From the NCBI GenBank assembly GCA_023248635.1, contig JAHFED010000002.1:146180-210179 (forward strand): DNA of 64,000 nt, read 5' to 3'. A program made the position numbers and the translations under genes. This DNA is from Myxococcales bacterium. Its GTDB lineage: Bacteria; Myxococcota; UBA727; VGSZ01. Positions 1 to 7,252 of the stretch are shown here, one piece after another. Numbering within the stretch: the stretch's first letter is position 1; each line of letters starts with the position of its first letter. Under the pieces are notes generated by a model that saw only the letters and a program-made list of their open reading frames with translations, ran no database searches and was not told where the DNA came from.

Positions 1-352
1 ATGCCTCGAAGGCGGCGACGTCGGCGGGCGCGCGGGCCGCGACGATGAGCTTGCGCCCCACCAGCTCCAACGGGCACAGGCCGTGGCCTTCGGCGAGGCC
101 CTGCGGAAAAACGGCGACGGCGGCGGCGTTGCTGTGCTCCCAGCGCGAGCGAGCGACGGTGGGCAACGACCAACAACGGCCCAACAAGCCGAGGGCGCTT
201 TCCTCGGTGAGCAGACCCATCTCGAGGAGCACAGTGTCGAGGCCGCCGCCGGAAAAGACCTGGCGCTCGAGCGCTTCCTGCAGCTGGGCCGCAGGCAGGT
301 GCCCCTCCTCGAGCGCCAGCCGCAGCAACTCCGGCGCCGCATGGGAGTTCAT
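1..352 (-). CDS. MshEN / GspE N-terminal-like domain protein (3' part lies outside the window)
   Basis: Translating the minus strand from an ATG at 350-352 gives an open frame of 117 codons that runs off the left edge, so only the N-terminus is seen. It contains LLEMGLLTEESALGLLG, then PQGLAEGHGLCPLELVGRKLIVAARAP split over two stretches. This is the pattern of the type II secretion/type IV pilus ATPase N-terminal domain (late-acting helices, then conserved position-your-box strands). The ATG overlaps the TGA of the upstream RDD gene by ATGA, so the two are translationally coupled. Whether an ATPase domain follows cannot be seen. A second protein with the same domain lies at 27046-27903. Confidence 0.6.
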   Translation of the reverse strand, partial: MNSHAAPELLRLALEEGHLPAAQLQEALERQVFSGGGLDTVLLEMGLLTEESALGLLGRCWSLPTVARSRWEHSNAAAVAVFPQGLAEGHGLCPLELVGRKLIVAARAPADVAAFEA

Positions 353-1578
353 CGGCGGACTGCGACCGTGCCGGCAGCGATGTCCGCCCAGCTGCGTCGC
401 CATGGATCGACAAGAAGGCCCCAGGCCGGTCCGGCGAAGAAGCACGCCGTCGACAACGACGCCACGGCGGCGCGCAGGATCAGACGCGTCGCCGCAGGGG
501 GCAGCCCTGCCTTGTCGACGAGCCGCAGTCCGAGCAGGCGCTGGCCTGGCGAGGCCATCAACGCCAGGGGCAGCAGGTGCCACAGCAACAGCGCGACCGG
601 CACCACGACGACGACAGGGATCAAGCGCGCCGGCTCGACATGGATGACGTCGACGACGGCCTGCACGCTGGCCTTGATCTCGAGCATCCGCAGCGCGAGG
701 CGAAGAGCAAGACCCACGACGACGACGGCACCGAGCGCATCCACCAGGCCCGCGCTCCATTGGCGGACGAAGGACACGATCACCAGCCGACGCACGGCAG
801 GCCGCGCGGTCCCGCTCCGCGCCGTGACGACGGGAGGCCGGGGAGCAAGAGCAGCAGGAGCAGCAGGAGCAGCAGGAGCAGCAGGAGCAGCAGGAGCAGC
901 AGGAGCAGCTGGAGCAGCTGGAGCAGCTGGAGCAGCTGGAGCAGCTGGAGCAGCTGGAGCAGCCGGCGCAGCTGGAGCTGGAGCAAGAGCAGCAGGCGCA
1001 GCTGGAGCTGGAGCAAGAGCAGCAGGAGCAGCAGCGAGAGGCGCAAGCGCTGAAGCAGGGGGAGCCGGCGGCGCGAGGACGACGACGGGTGGTGCGGGAC
1101 GCGAGGGCGGCGGCGGCGCGGCTGGGGCAACGGTGCGCGGCGCCGTCACGATGATGGGAGCAAACGAGGGAGGTGCGACGACGACGGCTGAGGGTGGGGC
1201 GAGGCCGACATCGACCACGGGAGCCGGAGCGGGGCGGGGGACGAGTCCTGGCGAAGTCACCTCCGCCAGCTGCGAGGGCGGCGGCGGCAGCGATGTCGGC
1301 ATCGGCCAGGCGTCGTCGAAGGTCTTTGGCAGCGGGACGCCCAACGGCGGCGCCAGGGTGGCAGCGGGGCTCGACGACGACGACGACGCGGGCACCGCAG
1401 CGCGCGGGCGGGGCAGAGCGTCGAGGGAGGGCGGCGCCAGGGGCCCGGGCCGTCGCAAGATCAGCGGGGGCTCACCCGGTGCGGGTGCGGGCATTGGCGC
1501 TGTGGGTAGCAAGCGCGCGCATTCACCGCACGATGCGGCTCCCGAGGCGTTCTTGGCTCCGCAGCTGGGGCAAAACAT
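349..1578 (-). CDS. Zinc-ribbon, Ala/Pro-rich linker, RDD-family membrane protein
   Basis: The 409-residue product starts with a zinc ribbon (Cys3, Cys6, Cys17, Cys20), followed by about 230 residues of low-complexity Ala/Pro linker, then a C-terminal domain with three to four hydrophobic segments (about residues 280-400). That domain contains SPGQRLLGLRLVD and ends WADIAAGTVAV, typical of RDD proteins (PF06271). RDD proteins are poorly understood integral membrane proteins, some linked to ion transport. The ribbon plus Pro-rich tether suggests a cytosolic sensing or docking segment (inference). The linker is encoded by an internal minisatellite. The gene is followed with a 4-nt overlap by the MshEN gene. 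Confidence 0.8.
   Translation of the reverse strand: MFCPSCGAKNASGAASCGECARLLPTAPMPAPAPGEPPLILRRPGPLAPPSLDALPRPRAAVPASSSSSSPAATLAPPLGVPLPKTFDDAWPMPTSLPPPPSQLAEVTSPGLVPRPAPAPVVDVGLAPPSAVVVAPPSFAPIIVTAPRTVAPAAPPPPSRPAPPVVVLAPPAPPASALAPLAAAPAALAPAPAAPAALAPAPAAPAAPAAPAAPAAPAAPAAPAAPAAPAAPAAPAAPAAPAALAPRPPVVTARSGTARPAVRRLVIVSFVRQWSAGLVDALGAVVVVGLALRLALRMLEIKASVQAVVDVIHVEPARLIPVVVVVPVALLLWHLLPLALMASPGQRLLGLRLVDKAGLPPAATRLILRAAVASLSTACFFAGPAWGLLVDPWRRSWADIAAGTVAVRR
847..1038. repeat. Coding minisatellite (9-bp and 30-bp tandem units) inside the RDD gene
   Basis: From about 847 to 960 the sequence is a nearly perfect tandem of AGCAGGAGC/AGCTGGAGC nonamers. Positions 967-996 and 997-1026 are an exact 30-bp direct repeat. 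On the minus strand the nonamers encode repeated Ala-Ala-Pro. All units are multiples of three, so copy-number change would keep the frame and only alter linker length. Confidence 0.9.
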
Positions 1579-1680
1579 CGACGTCGTGGATAGTCGGCTT
1601 TGGATCGGCCCTCAAGTCCACCGGGCAAGTCTCCGTGCCAGCCGCGCTGCGCCAGCGTCGGCGGCGGCGGACAACCGCTG

Positions 1681-3351
1681 TCAGGGACCGGCCGGGGCCG
1701 ACGACGGCAGACCAGAGATCGTCAGCTCGCCCGTGTCGGTTTTTACCCGATGATAAAGCAATTGTTTCTCTCGAGTATAACCAGGCAGTGACAACAGTCG
1801 CTGTTGCTCGAAACCGTACTGCACATTGTAGTGCCAATAGCCGCGCTGATCGAAACCGCTTTTCAAGCTCGAGATCGTCTGGACAACGATGGACTGCTCA
1901 TCGAAGGGCAGGGCCCGCACGTTGGCTCGGTATTGATCGCTGAAGATCCAGAATTCATGAGCATTGCTCGGATAATAAATCCGCATGGGCACCGCCAACT
2001 TCTTCGACGACGACGCAATCCCCTGCATGGTGTTCTTGTCGAGCATGTTGCCCTTGAACGCCCGCATCCGGCCTTGTTGGTACAGGCTGCGAACCCAGGC
2101 GTAGTGCTCATCGCTGCCCAGCCAGGTGAAGGCCCGCGCGGGATCGTCGATCTGCTTGCGGTAGTTGGAGCGCAACGACGGCGACGACGACGTGAATAAC
2201 GTGGCCAGCACCTTGGCCTCGGGATCCTTGTCCCAGATGGTCTTGATGGCGGCTTGGGCCTTGGCGGCGTTTTTCTGCTCGAACAAGTCGGCGAATTCCA
2301 GGCGGGTCGGGGCCGCGACGATGAGCGCACGAAGCACGCGGTGCCAGTTCACGACGTTGGGGTCATAATCAAAGACCCAGGCCCATTGGGAGCGCGCCTG
2401 GGCGACGAAGGTGTAGCTCTGGTCGCTGCCGACGCCGACGTAGCCGCCCCCGAGATCCTTGATGTAGGGGACGACGACGTCTTGGCGGGGCTCGTTGGTC
2501 TTCAGGTAGCTGCGGGGATCGCGACAGTTCACAAACGATCGCCCGACCTTGTCGCACAGGGGCGTGTCGAGCACGTCTTCGGCGACGTCGTTGAAGGCTG
2601 CCAGCTCCTCTGCGGTGGGCGGGACCAGCGCCGGCGGCACCGGCCGCGGCTGCGCAGTGAAATCCGAGGGGAAGCGCGTGAGATAGGTCGTCGACGTCGC
2701 ACAGCGCAGGGCGGCCTTGCGGGTGCCGATGGGCGTGCCGGTCGCTCCTGTGGGCCCGATGATCGTCGTTGTCGCCGCGCGCTCGGTCGGCTTGGTCGGA
2801 ACCTTCATCAGCTTTTGATCGAGAGTCCCGCACAAGGCCGCGCCGTCGCAGGGATCGAGCCGGTCGCGCGAGCCACACAGCGCCGGAGGCAGCCACTCTC
2901 TGGTCGCCCGCGCCAAGGGCTGCGACGTCGTCGTGCACAGCGTCGGATCGACGAACCAACCGTTGATCCACTGCGGCGTCGACGACGTGCCCACCAGTCC
3001 CCGCGCCGCCGCCGCCTCCCACTCGGCCTCCGAAGGCAAGCGCTTGCCAGCGAAGGCGCAGTAGCGCTCGGCCGTCGCCCAATCCACCAGCGCCGCGGTG
3101 CCGTCGAGCCTCGAAGCCCCCCGGCCTACGGGCTCGCACGCTTTGGCCGCAGCGCAGGCGCCGATCTCGCTCGAGCTGACGTCGTCAGCATCGAAGAAAA
3201 AGCGGTCGACGACGACGTCGCGGCGGGTGGGCCCTGCGCCAAGAGCGATGGCGCCCGCCGGCACGCAGGTGGTTTCTGCGGGGGCGACTGCACAGGCGGC
3301 ATCTGGCGGTGGCGCGGAGGCCAAGACGAGGGAGAAGACGAGCGGGTTCAC
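1681..3351 (-). CDS. Secreted FGE-sulfatase-type protein fused to a LIC_10091/methyltransferase-like C-terminal domain
   Basis: I chose the GTG at 3349-3351 because it begins a signal peptide (VNPLVFSLVLASA, cleavage near Ala-Cys-Ala). The frame stays open upstream to 3522 but would run into repeat DNA. Residues about 25-220 form a formylglycine-generating-enzyme (FGE)-sulfatase-type domain: VPAGAIALG, an embedded YCAFAGKRLPSEAEWEAAA stretch (RLPSEAEWE at 104-112) and a terminal ALRCA. The Cys-rich insertions are unusual. From about residue 250 a second domain begins with DLGGGYVGVGSDQSY and then WVFDYDPNVVNWH. This glycine loop followed by an acidic strand looks like a Rossmann SAM-binding site, and I think it matches the LIC_10091-type family, though only tentatively. 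Single gene, function unknown. Confidence 0.65.
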   Translation of the reverse strand: MNPLVFSLVLASAPPPDAACAVAPAETTCVPAGAIALGAGPTRRDVVVDRFFFDADDVSSSEIGACAAAKACEPVGRGASRLDGTAALVDWATAERYCAFAGKRLPSEAEWEAAAARGLVGTSSTPQWINGWFVDPTLCTTTSQPLARATREWLPPALCGSRDRLDPCDGAALCGTLDQKLMKVPTKPTERAATTTIIGPTGATGTPIGTRKAALRCATSTTYLTRFPSDFTAQPRPVPPALVPPTAEELAAFNDVAEDVLDTPLCDKVGRSFVNCRDPRSYLKTNEPRQDVVVPYIKDLGGGYVGVGSDQSYTFVAQARSQWAWVFDYDPNVVNWHRVLRALIVAAPTRLEFADLFEQKNAAKAQAAIKTIWDKDPEAKVLATLFTSSSPSLRSNYRKQIDDPARAFTWLGSDEHYAWVRSLYQQGRMRAFKGNMLDKNTMQGIASSSKKLAVPMRIYYPSNAHEFWIFSDQYRANVRALPFDEQSIVVQTISSLKSGFDQRGYWHYNVQYGFEQQRLLSLPGYTREKQLLYHRVKTDTGELTISGLPSSAPAGP

Positions 3352-3515
3352 GACGCGGGATGCTAGAGCGAATCGATGGCCAATGACGACGCTCGGGTGC
3401 CCCGCGCCCTGCTCTTTTGGCCAGCCCCACCACGACACGTCCCGCTCTCGGGGCCCACACCTTCTCCTTGACGGTTCTGATGGTTCATGGCGCTGTCGCG
3501 TCCTGAAGGTCTGAG
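3352..3515. other. Intergenic region upstream of the FGE-type gene
   Basis: No convincing gene is seen between the GTG start and the repeat array. Positions 3482-3515 look like a diverged copy of the adjacent 34-bp unit: GGCGCTGTCGCG, then TCCTGAAGGTCTGA, against TGGCGCGTCTTGAAGTTCTGA. Confidence 0.4.
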
Positions 3516-3678
3516 CCTTCAAGACGCTGGCGCGTCTTGAAGTTCTGATCCTTCAAGACGCTGGCGCGTCTTAACGTTCTGATCCTTCAAGACGCTGGCG
3601 CGTCTTAACGTTCTGATCCTTCAAGACGCTGGCGCGTCTTGAAGTTCTGATCCTTCAAGACGCTGGCGCGTCTTGAAG
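3516..3678. repeat. 34-bp palindromic tandem array, copy set 1 (4.8 units)
   Basis: Five consecutive units start at 3516, 3550, 3584, 3618 and 3652. Each is a perfect or near-perfect hairpin: CTTCAAGACGC, a TGGC centre, GCGTCTTGAAG, then a TTCTGATC linker. Units 2 and 3 share a CTTAACG variant in the right arm, suggesting recent duplication of one unit. There are no variable spacers, so this is not a CRISPR. The same unit in the opposite orientation forms the array at 39747-39950. Confidence 0.93.
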
Positions 3679-3732
3679 AACCAGGACGCCGTCGACGTCG
3701 CAGTCTCCCCTTGCTAGATCCCGGAGGACGCC

Positions 3733-3963
3733 ATGACGAAGCCCATTCCTGGTTCGAATCCGAGTTACGCAGGCGTCGCCGACGGCGGCGATTTGCCGTC
3801 GTTTTGGACCGCGGTGCTGCGCTTCCGCCACCGCCACGGTCTCAGCGATGTCCAACGCCAGCCGCTGCTCGACGACGAAGACCTGAGGCACCTGCGCGAT
3901 CCAGGCCCTGCCCGCGACTTCGCCTTCGATGCCGACCTTCCCGCCGAGCCCTCCCATTCTTGA
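3733..3963 (+). CDS. Small ORF upstream of the PIN toxin, candidate antitoxin
   Basis: The 76-residue product begins MTKPIPGSNP and ends with an acidic, Pro-rich tail; ATG is preceded by GGAGG at 3722-3726. It sits 62 nt upstream of a VapC-type gene on the same strand, which is the normal place for an antitoxin. I do not recognise a VapB-type ribbon-helix-helix or AbrB DNA-binding motif in it. The tail (LRDPGPARDFAFDADLP) could be the toxin-binding segment, by analogy with other families. Calling it the antitoxin is therefore based on position. Confidence 0.5.
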   Translation: MTKPIPGSNPSYAGVADGGDLPSFWTAVLRFRHRHGLSDVQRQPLLDDEDLRHLRDPGPARDFAFDADLPAEPSHS

Positions 3964-4025
3964 GACCCAAAGCAGGAAGCACCTCCAGTTGCCAGGCCGA
4001 CGATTGAGTTGAATCCTCCCCTGCC

Positions 4026-4478
4026 GTGACGCCCCGCTTTCTTCTCGACACCAACATCCTCAGCGAGCCCCTGCGCCTGCGGCCTGACGAAGCCGTGATG
4101 GTCCGCCTGAAGCTCCACGAGCGCGAGATCTGCACTGCCGCACCGGTGTGGAACGAGCTGGTCTTTGGGTGCGCCCGCCTCCCCGACGGCCCCAAGAAGC
4201 GCGCCCTGCGCGAATACCTCAACGACGTCGTACGACCGGCCATCGCGGTGTTGGCCTACGACGTCGCCGCCGCCAGCTGGCACGCCGAAGAACGCGCGCG
4301 GCTGCAGGCCATCGGCAAGACCGCGCCCTTCGTCGACGGCATGATCGCAGCCATCGCCCGCACCCACGGGTTGACGCTGGTGACCCGCAACCTCAGCGAC
4401 GTCGACGGCTTCGAAGGGCTCGTTGTCGAACGCTGGCACGCCGCGGAGCCGGCTCCCGCGCCCAAACGTCCTCCGTGA
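4026..4478 (+). CDS. vapC: VapC-type PIN-domain ribonuclease toxin
   Basis: The 150-residue protein (GTG start) has the PIN-domain acidic set: Asp8 in FLLDTNILSE, Glu44 in VWNELVFG, Asp104 in PFVDGMIAAIA, and Asn122/Asp125 in VTRNLSDVDGF. Length and C-terminus (GLVVERW) match VapC toxins, which are Mg-dependent ribonucleases cutting tRNA or rRNA. It follows the 76-residue candidate antitoxin and converges with the GbsR-like gene 48 nt later. It should be active if expressed, since all metal ligands are present. Confidence 0.88.
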   Translation: MTPRFLLDTNILSEPLRLRPDEAVMVRLKLHEREICTAAPVWNELVFGCARLPDGPKKRALREYLNDVVRPAIAVLAYDVAAASWHAEERARLQAIGKTAPFVDGMIAAIARTHGLTLVTRNLSDVDGFEGLVVERWHAAEPAPAPKRPP

Positions 4479-4526
4479 AGACTCTCCCGCTCACGGACGG
4501 CGCCAAAGCGCCGAAGGCTCGCGTGC

Positions 4527-5081
4527 TTAGCGTTCGCCCAACTCGCGTTTGACGTCGACGCGACCGTCGCCCAGCAGCAAGGACAAGATGCGATTGCTGG
4601 TGCGCACGACGCTCTCGAGGTGTTGGATGCGCTCGCGCACGAGCTCTTCTTGGGGCGTGAGCTGGCGCTTGCCGCGCTCTGATTTGACCACGTCGACGGC
4701 TTCGGCGAAGGCGTCGACGGCGTCTTGGAGCTCGTTTTGTTCGCGGCCCCCGAGCACGCTGCGGATGATCTTTCTCAGCTCGGGCTCGGCCTCGTAGAGC
4801 ACCTTGCGGGCGCCCTTCTCGTAGACTTTGTGCACCGCTCCCCAGCGCAGCAGCCCGTTCAAGCTCATCGAGACATTGGCCGCGCTGACGTCGAGCTGCT
4901 CGGCGAGCTCGGCCTGGGTCATTGGTTTGGCGGAGAGGAAGAGCAAGCAGAAAACCCGGCCCTGGGTGCGCGTGAAGCCCCAAAACTCGGCCATGCGGCC
5001 CATCGTCTCGACTGTCAGGTCCTGCGCGCGATCGAGGGGCCTTCCCGTCGTCGACGCCGGCGCCTGCCTGCGCGCTGCCAT
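4527..5081 (-). CDS. GbsR/MarR-family winged-helix transcriptional regulator
   Basis: The 184-residue protein carries a MarR-like winged helix. MTQAELAEQLDVSAANVS followed by LNGLLRWGAVHKVYEKG is helix-turn-helix plus recognition helix and wing. The N-terminal EFWGFTRTQGRVFCLLFLS is characteristic of the GbsR group (COG1510). The C-terminal half is helical and probably dimerises. It is divergent from the fused transporter gene, and the shared intergenic region holds an 18-bp direct repeat, so control of the transporter is the simplest reading. The ligand is unknown; known GbsR members respond to choline, but the neighbour here suggests a metal (inference). Confidence 0.85.
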   Translation of the reverse strand: MAARRQAPASTTGRPLDRAQDLTVETMGRMAEFWGFTRTQGRVFCLLFLSAKPMTQAELAEQLDVSAANVSMSLNGLLRWGAVHKVYEKGARKVLYEAEPELRKIIRSVLGGREQNELQDAVDAFAEAVDVVKSERGKRQLTPQEELVRERIQHLESVVRTSNRILSLLLGDGRVDVKRELGER

Positions 5082-5148
5082 GCTTCAAGGTTGGGCATCT
5101 GAAGCACCGCGTCAACCGCTCTCACGTCCCGGGTTCCGTGGGTCGGCA

Positions 5149-5195
5149 GTCACAGAGAAGCGACGCGGAAGCGGGCCGTCACAGAGAAGCGACGC
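5149..5195. promoter_or_regulatory. Two 18-bp direct repeats between regulator and transporter (candidate operator)
   Basis: GTCACAGAGAAGCGACGC occurs exactly at 5149-5166 and again at 5178-5195, a 29-bp centre-to-centre spacing of just under three helical turns. Both lie in the 127-bp region between the GbsR-like start (5081) and the transporter start (about 5209). An exact 18-mer pair at this position is unlikely by chance. I infer cooperative binding by the neighbouring regulator. Confidence 0.6.
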
Positions 5196-5208
5196 TGCGC
5201 GACGGGTT

Positions 5209-7131
5209 GTGGACCTTTCAACCCGCTTGCTTGTTGCGACCCTGGTGCCGAGGGTCCGGCGCGTGCTTCCCCTCGTGTTGGGCCTCTTGGCGTTGTGCAT
5301 CGGGCCTGTCTTGGGCCCCGTGCTGCTGCGGGTGCGCGGACTCGCGGGAGCGTTGGACGGTTTCGTCGTCGTCGCTGTCTGTGGCTTGGTGGTGCTGCAC
5401 ATCCTGCCGCAGTCCGTCGCCCTCGGAGGCGGCATCGCTTTGCCGCTGGCCGGGTTCGGGCTCTTGCTGCCGGCCGTGCTGCACCGCTTCGACGCCCGCA
5501 CCACCAACGCCACAGCGCGGGGGGGGCGCGCCCTCATTGGCACGCTGGGTCTCATCGCTGCCGCTTTCGCCCATGCCCTGCTCGACGGCGTGGCCCTGAC
5601 GGCGGGGGGACTCGGCCACGATCACCACGACGACCAAAGCGCCTTGCCGGTGCTGGCCATCGCCGTGATCCTGCACCGCGTCCCCTACGCGCTGGCCTTG
5701 TGGCTGGTCGGCCGCGACAAGCTCGGTCTGACGCGCACCCTGCTCGTGCTCGGCGCTTTGGCCAGCGGCACCATCGCCGGAGCCGTAGCCGGCGATCAGC
5801 TCGTGACGTCGTCGTCGGCGGCAGCGCTGGCCCTGGTGCAGGCCTTCGCCGCCGGTGCCATCTTGCACGTGCTCCTGGATGCACCACCCATCGACGTGAG
5901 CGGCGCAGCCTCCTGGTCCCTGGGCGGCGTCGTCGTCGGCCTTGCTGCCGTGGTGGCTTTGACTCTCGATCATCCCATCGTCGCCGCCGACGGAGAGCTG
6001 TCGTTTTCGACGACGTTGCTGTCCTTGGGCCTTGGCGTCGCGCCGGTCGCGCTGGCCGGGCTCGTCGCCAACGCCTTGGTCGCCTCGCTCAGGTCGACGT
6101 TGAGCCTGCGCTGGCACCGCAGCCAGGGGCAGCGGCTCGCGCGGGGCCCGCCCCTGCTCGAAGCAGCCGTCGGCGTCGTCGCAGGCTCCCTGCGCTCCTT
6201 GTGCTCGTGCACGGTGGTGCGGGTGTTCGAAAAGCTGCTTCGGCGCCGGGCCAGCGTCGTCACCGCCATCGCTTTCCTGGTGGCGGCTCCCGAGCTCTCC
6301 CTGCCCGGCTTGTTCCTCTCTCTGGAGCTGCTGGGAGCGCCCTTCACCCTGCTGCGTCTGCTCGCCGCCGTGGCTTTGGCCCTCATCGTCGCCGTCGCCG
6401 TCGGTCGTTTGGGACGTGCTGAAGCCCCGCCCGCCGACGACGCCGGGGCGACCGTCTGGGGCAACCCCGGCGGGTCCACTGTGGTGCAACAGCTGTGGCG
6501 CTCCTTCGATCACACCGCACCCTGGCTCGTGGCCGGCGTCGTCGTCGCTGCGTTGGTCGAGCCCCTGCTGTCGCCAACGATCCTCGCTCAGATCCCGCGC
6601 GCATTCGAGGTGCCGCTCTACGCGGTGATCGGCGTGCCCCTGTATGTGTGCGGCCAGGGCTCGGCACCGATCGCCGCGGTGCTGCTGCACAAAGGAGCCT
6701 CAGCCGGCGCCGTCGTCGCCCTCCTGCTCACTGCCCCGGCCACCAACGTCGCGACCCTCGGCGTGTTGGCGCGGCTGCTCTCTCGCAGAGCGGCCGTGCT
6801 CTTCTGCGTGCTGGTCTTTCTGTGCGCCAGCGCGGCTGGGGTGGCCATCAACGGCCTCGCTTTGCACCCCGAGGTCGCGCTTCCACCCTCGCTCGGCGCC
6901 GGCGGAACCGCGCCGTGGCAGCTCGCCTGCCTGGGCCTGGTGCTGGTGCTGGTCGCTGCCTCAGTGGCCCGTCAGGGCGTGCGGCGTTTCTTGGGACAGA
7001 TCCTCCACCCTCTCGACGACGCCAAAGGAGGCCATGTCCACGGACCCCATTGCGGCCACGCCGAGCACCGCTCGCCGGGCTTTCTCAAGAAAGCACCCGT
7101 GGCCAAGGTGAAGATCGACTTCGCGCCCTGA
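5209..7131 (+). CDS. Fused ZIP-like / SO_0444-type (ArsP/DUF318-like) metal permease
   Basis: Start GTG 5209 is the first sensible one before the opening hydrophobic segment; 640 residues, about 14-16 membrane spans. The N-terminal third has ZIP-like features: HILPQS, AHALLDGVAL, a GHDHHDD His loop near residue 136, and ILHRVPYALALW. The second half matches the SO_0444 Cu/Zn efflux family: LCSCTVVRVFEKLLRRRAS near 332, FLVAAPELS, then VPLYVCGQGSAPIAAVLLHKG split around residue 475 and LLTAPATNVATLGVL. Both parts carry conserved Cys. The tail HVHGPHCGHAEH is another metal-binding stretch. Fusion of an uptake-type fold with an exporter-type fold is odd. Substrate probably a divalent or monovalent metal; direction unknown. 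Confidence 0.72.
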   Translation: MDLSTRLLVATLVPRVRRVLPLVLGLLALCIGPVLGPVLLRVRGLAGALDGFVVVAVCGLVVLHILPQSVALGGGIALPLAGFGLLLPAVLHRFDARTTNATARGGRALIGTLGLIAAAFAHALLDGVALTAGGLGHDHHDDQSALPVLAIAVILHRVPYALALWLVGRDKLGLTRTLLVLGALASGTIAGAVAGDQLVTSSSAAALALVQAFAAGAILHVLLDAPPIDVSGAASWSLGGVVVGLAAVVALTLDHPIVAADGELSFSTTLLSLGLGVAPVALAGLVANALVASLRSTLSLRWHRSQGQRLARGPPLLEAAVGVVAGSLRSLCSCTVVRVFEKLLRRRASVVTAIAFLVAAPELSLPGLFLSLELLGAPFTLLRLLAAVALALIVAVAVGRLGRAEAPPADDAGATVWGNPGGSTVVQQLWRSFDHTAPWLVAGVVVAALVEPLLSPTILAQIPRAFEVPLYAVIGVPLYVCGQGSAPIAAVLLHKGASAGAVVALLLTAPATNVATLGVLARLLSRRAAVLFCVLVFLCASAAGVAINGLALHPEVALPPSLGAGGTAPWQLACLGLVLVLVAASVARQGVRRFLGQILHPLDDAKGGHVHGPHCGHAEHRSPGFLKKAPVAKVKIDFAP

Positions 7132-7252
7132 CGACGTCGACCAGCAGGGCGCGACGACGACGACGCCCCGACTGCCTCCCTTCGTTCAACCGTGGACAAC
7201 GGCCAGCGTTCCCCCTACATCCCATCCAGGAAAAAACGGGGAGACCTAGGGC

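Noticed and set aside
83..1753. Long plus-strand ORF (556 codons) opposite the RDD gene
   Set aside because: Gly/Ala/Arg low-complexity product; the antisense of the zinc-ribbon/RDD gene, which has real domains.
3516..3678. CRISPR array
   Set aside because: Units are contiguous palindromes with constant 8-nt linkers, no variable spacers and no cas genes.
3740..3766. tRNA T-loop-like GGTTCGAATCC
   Set aside because: The flanking T stem does not pair and no cloverleaf can be built; it lies in the small ORF before vapC.
5218..6690. 490-codon minus-strand ORF
   Set aside because: Antisense of the fused transporter; Gln/His/Gly-rich with no domain.
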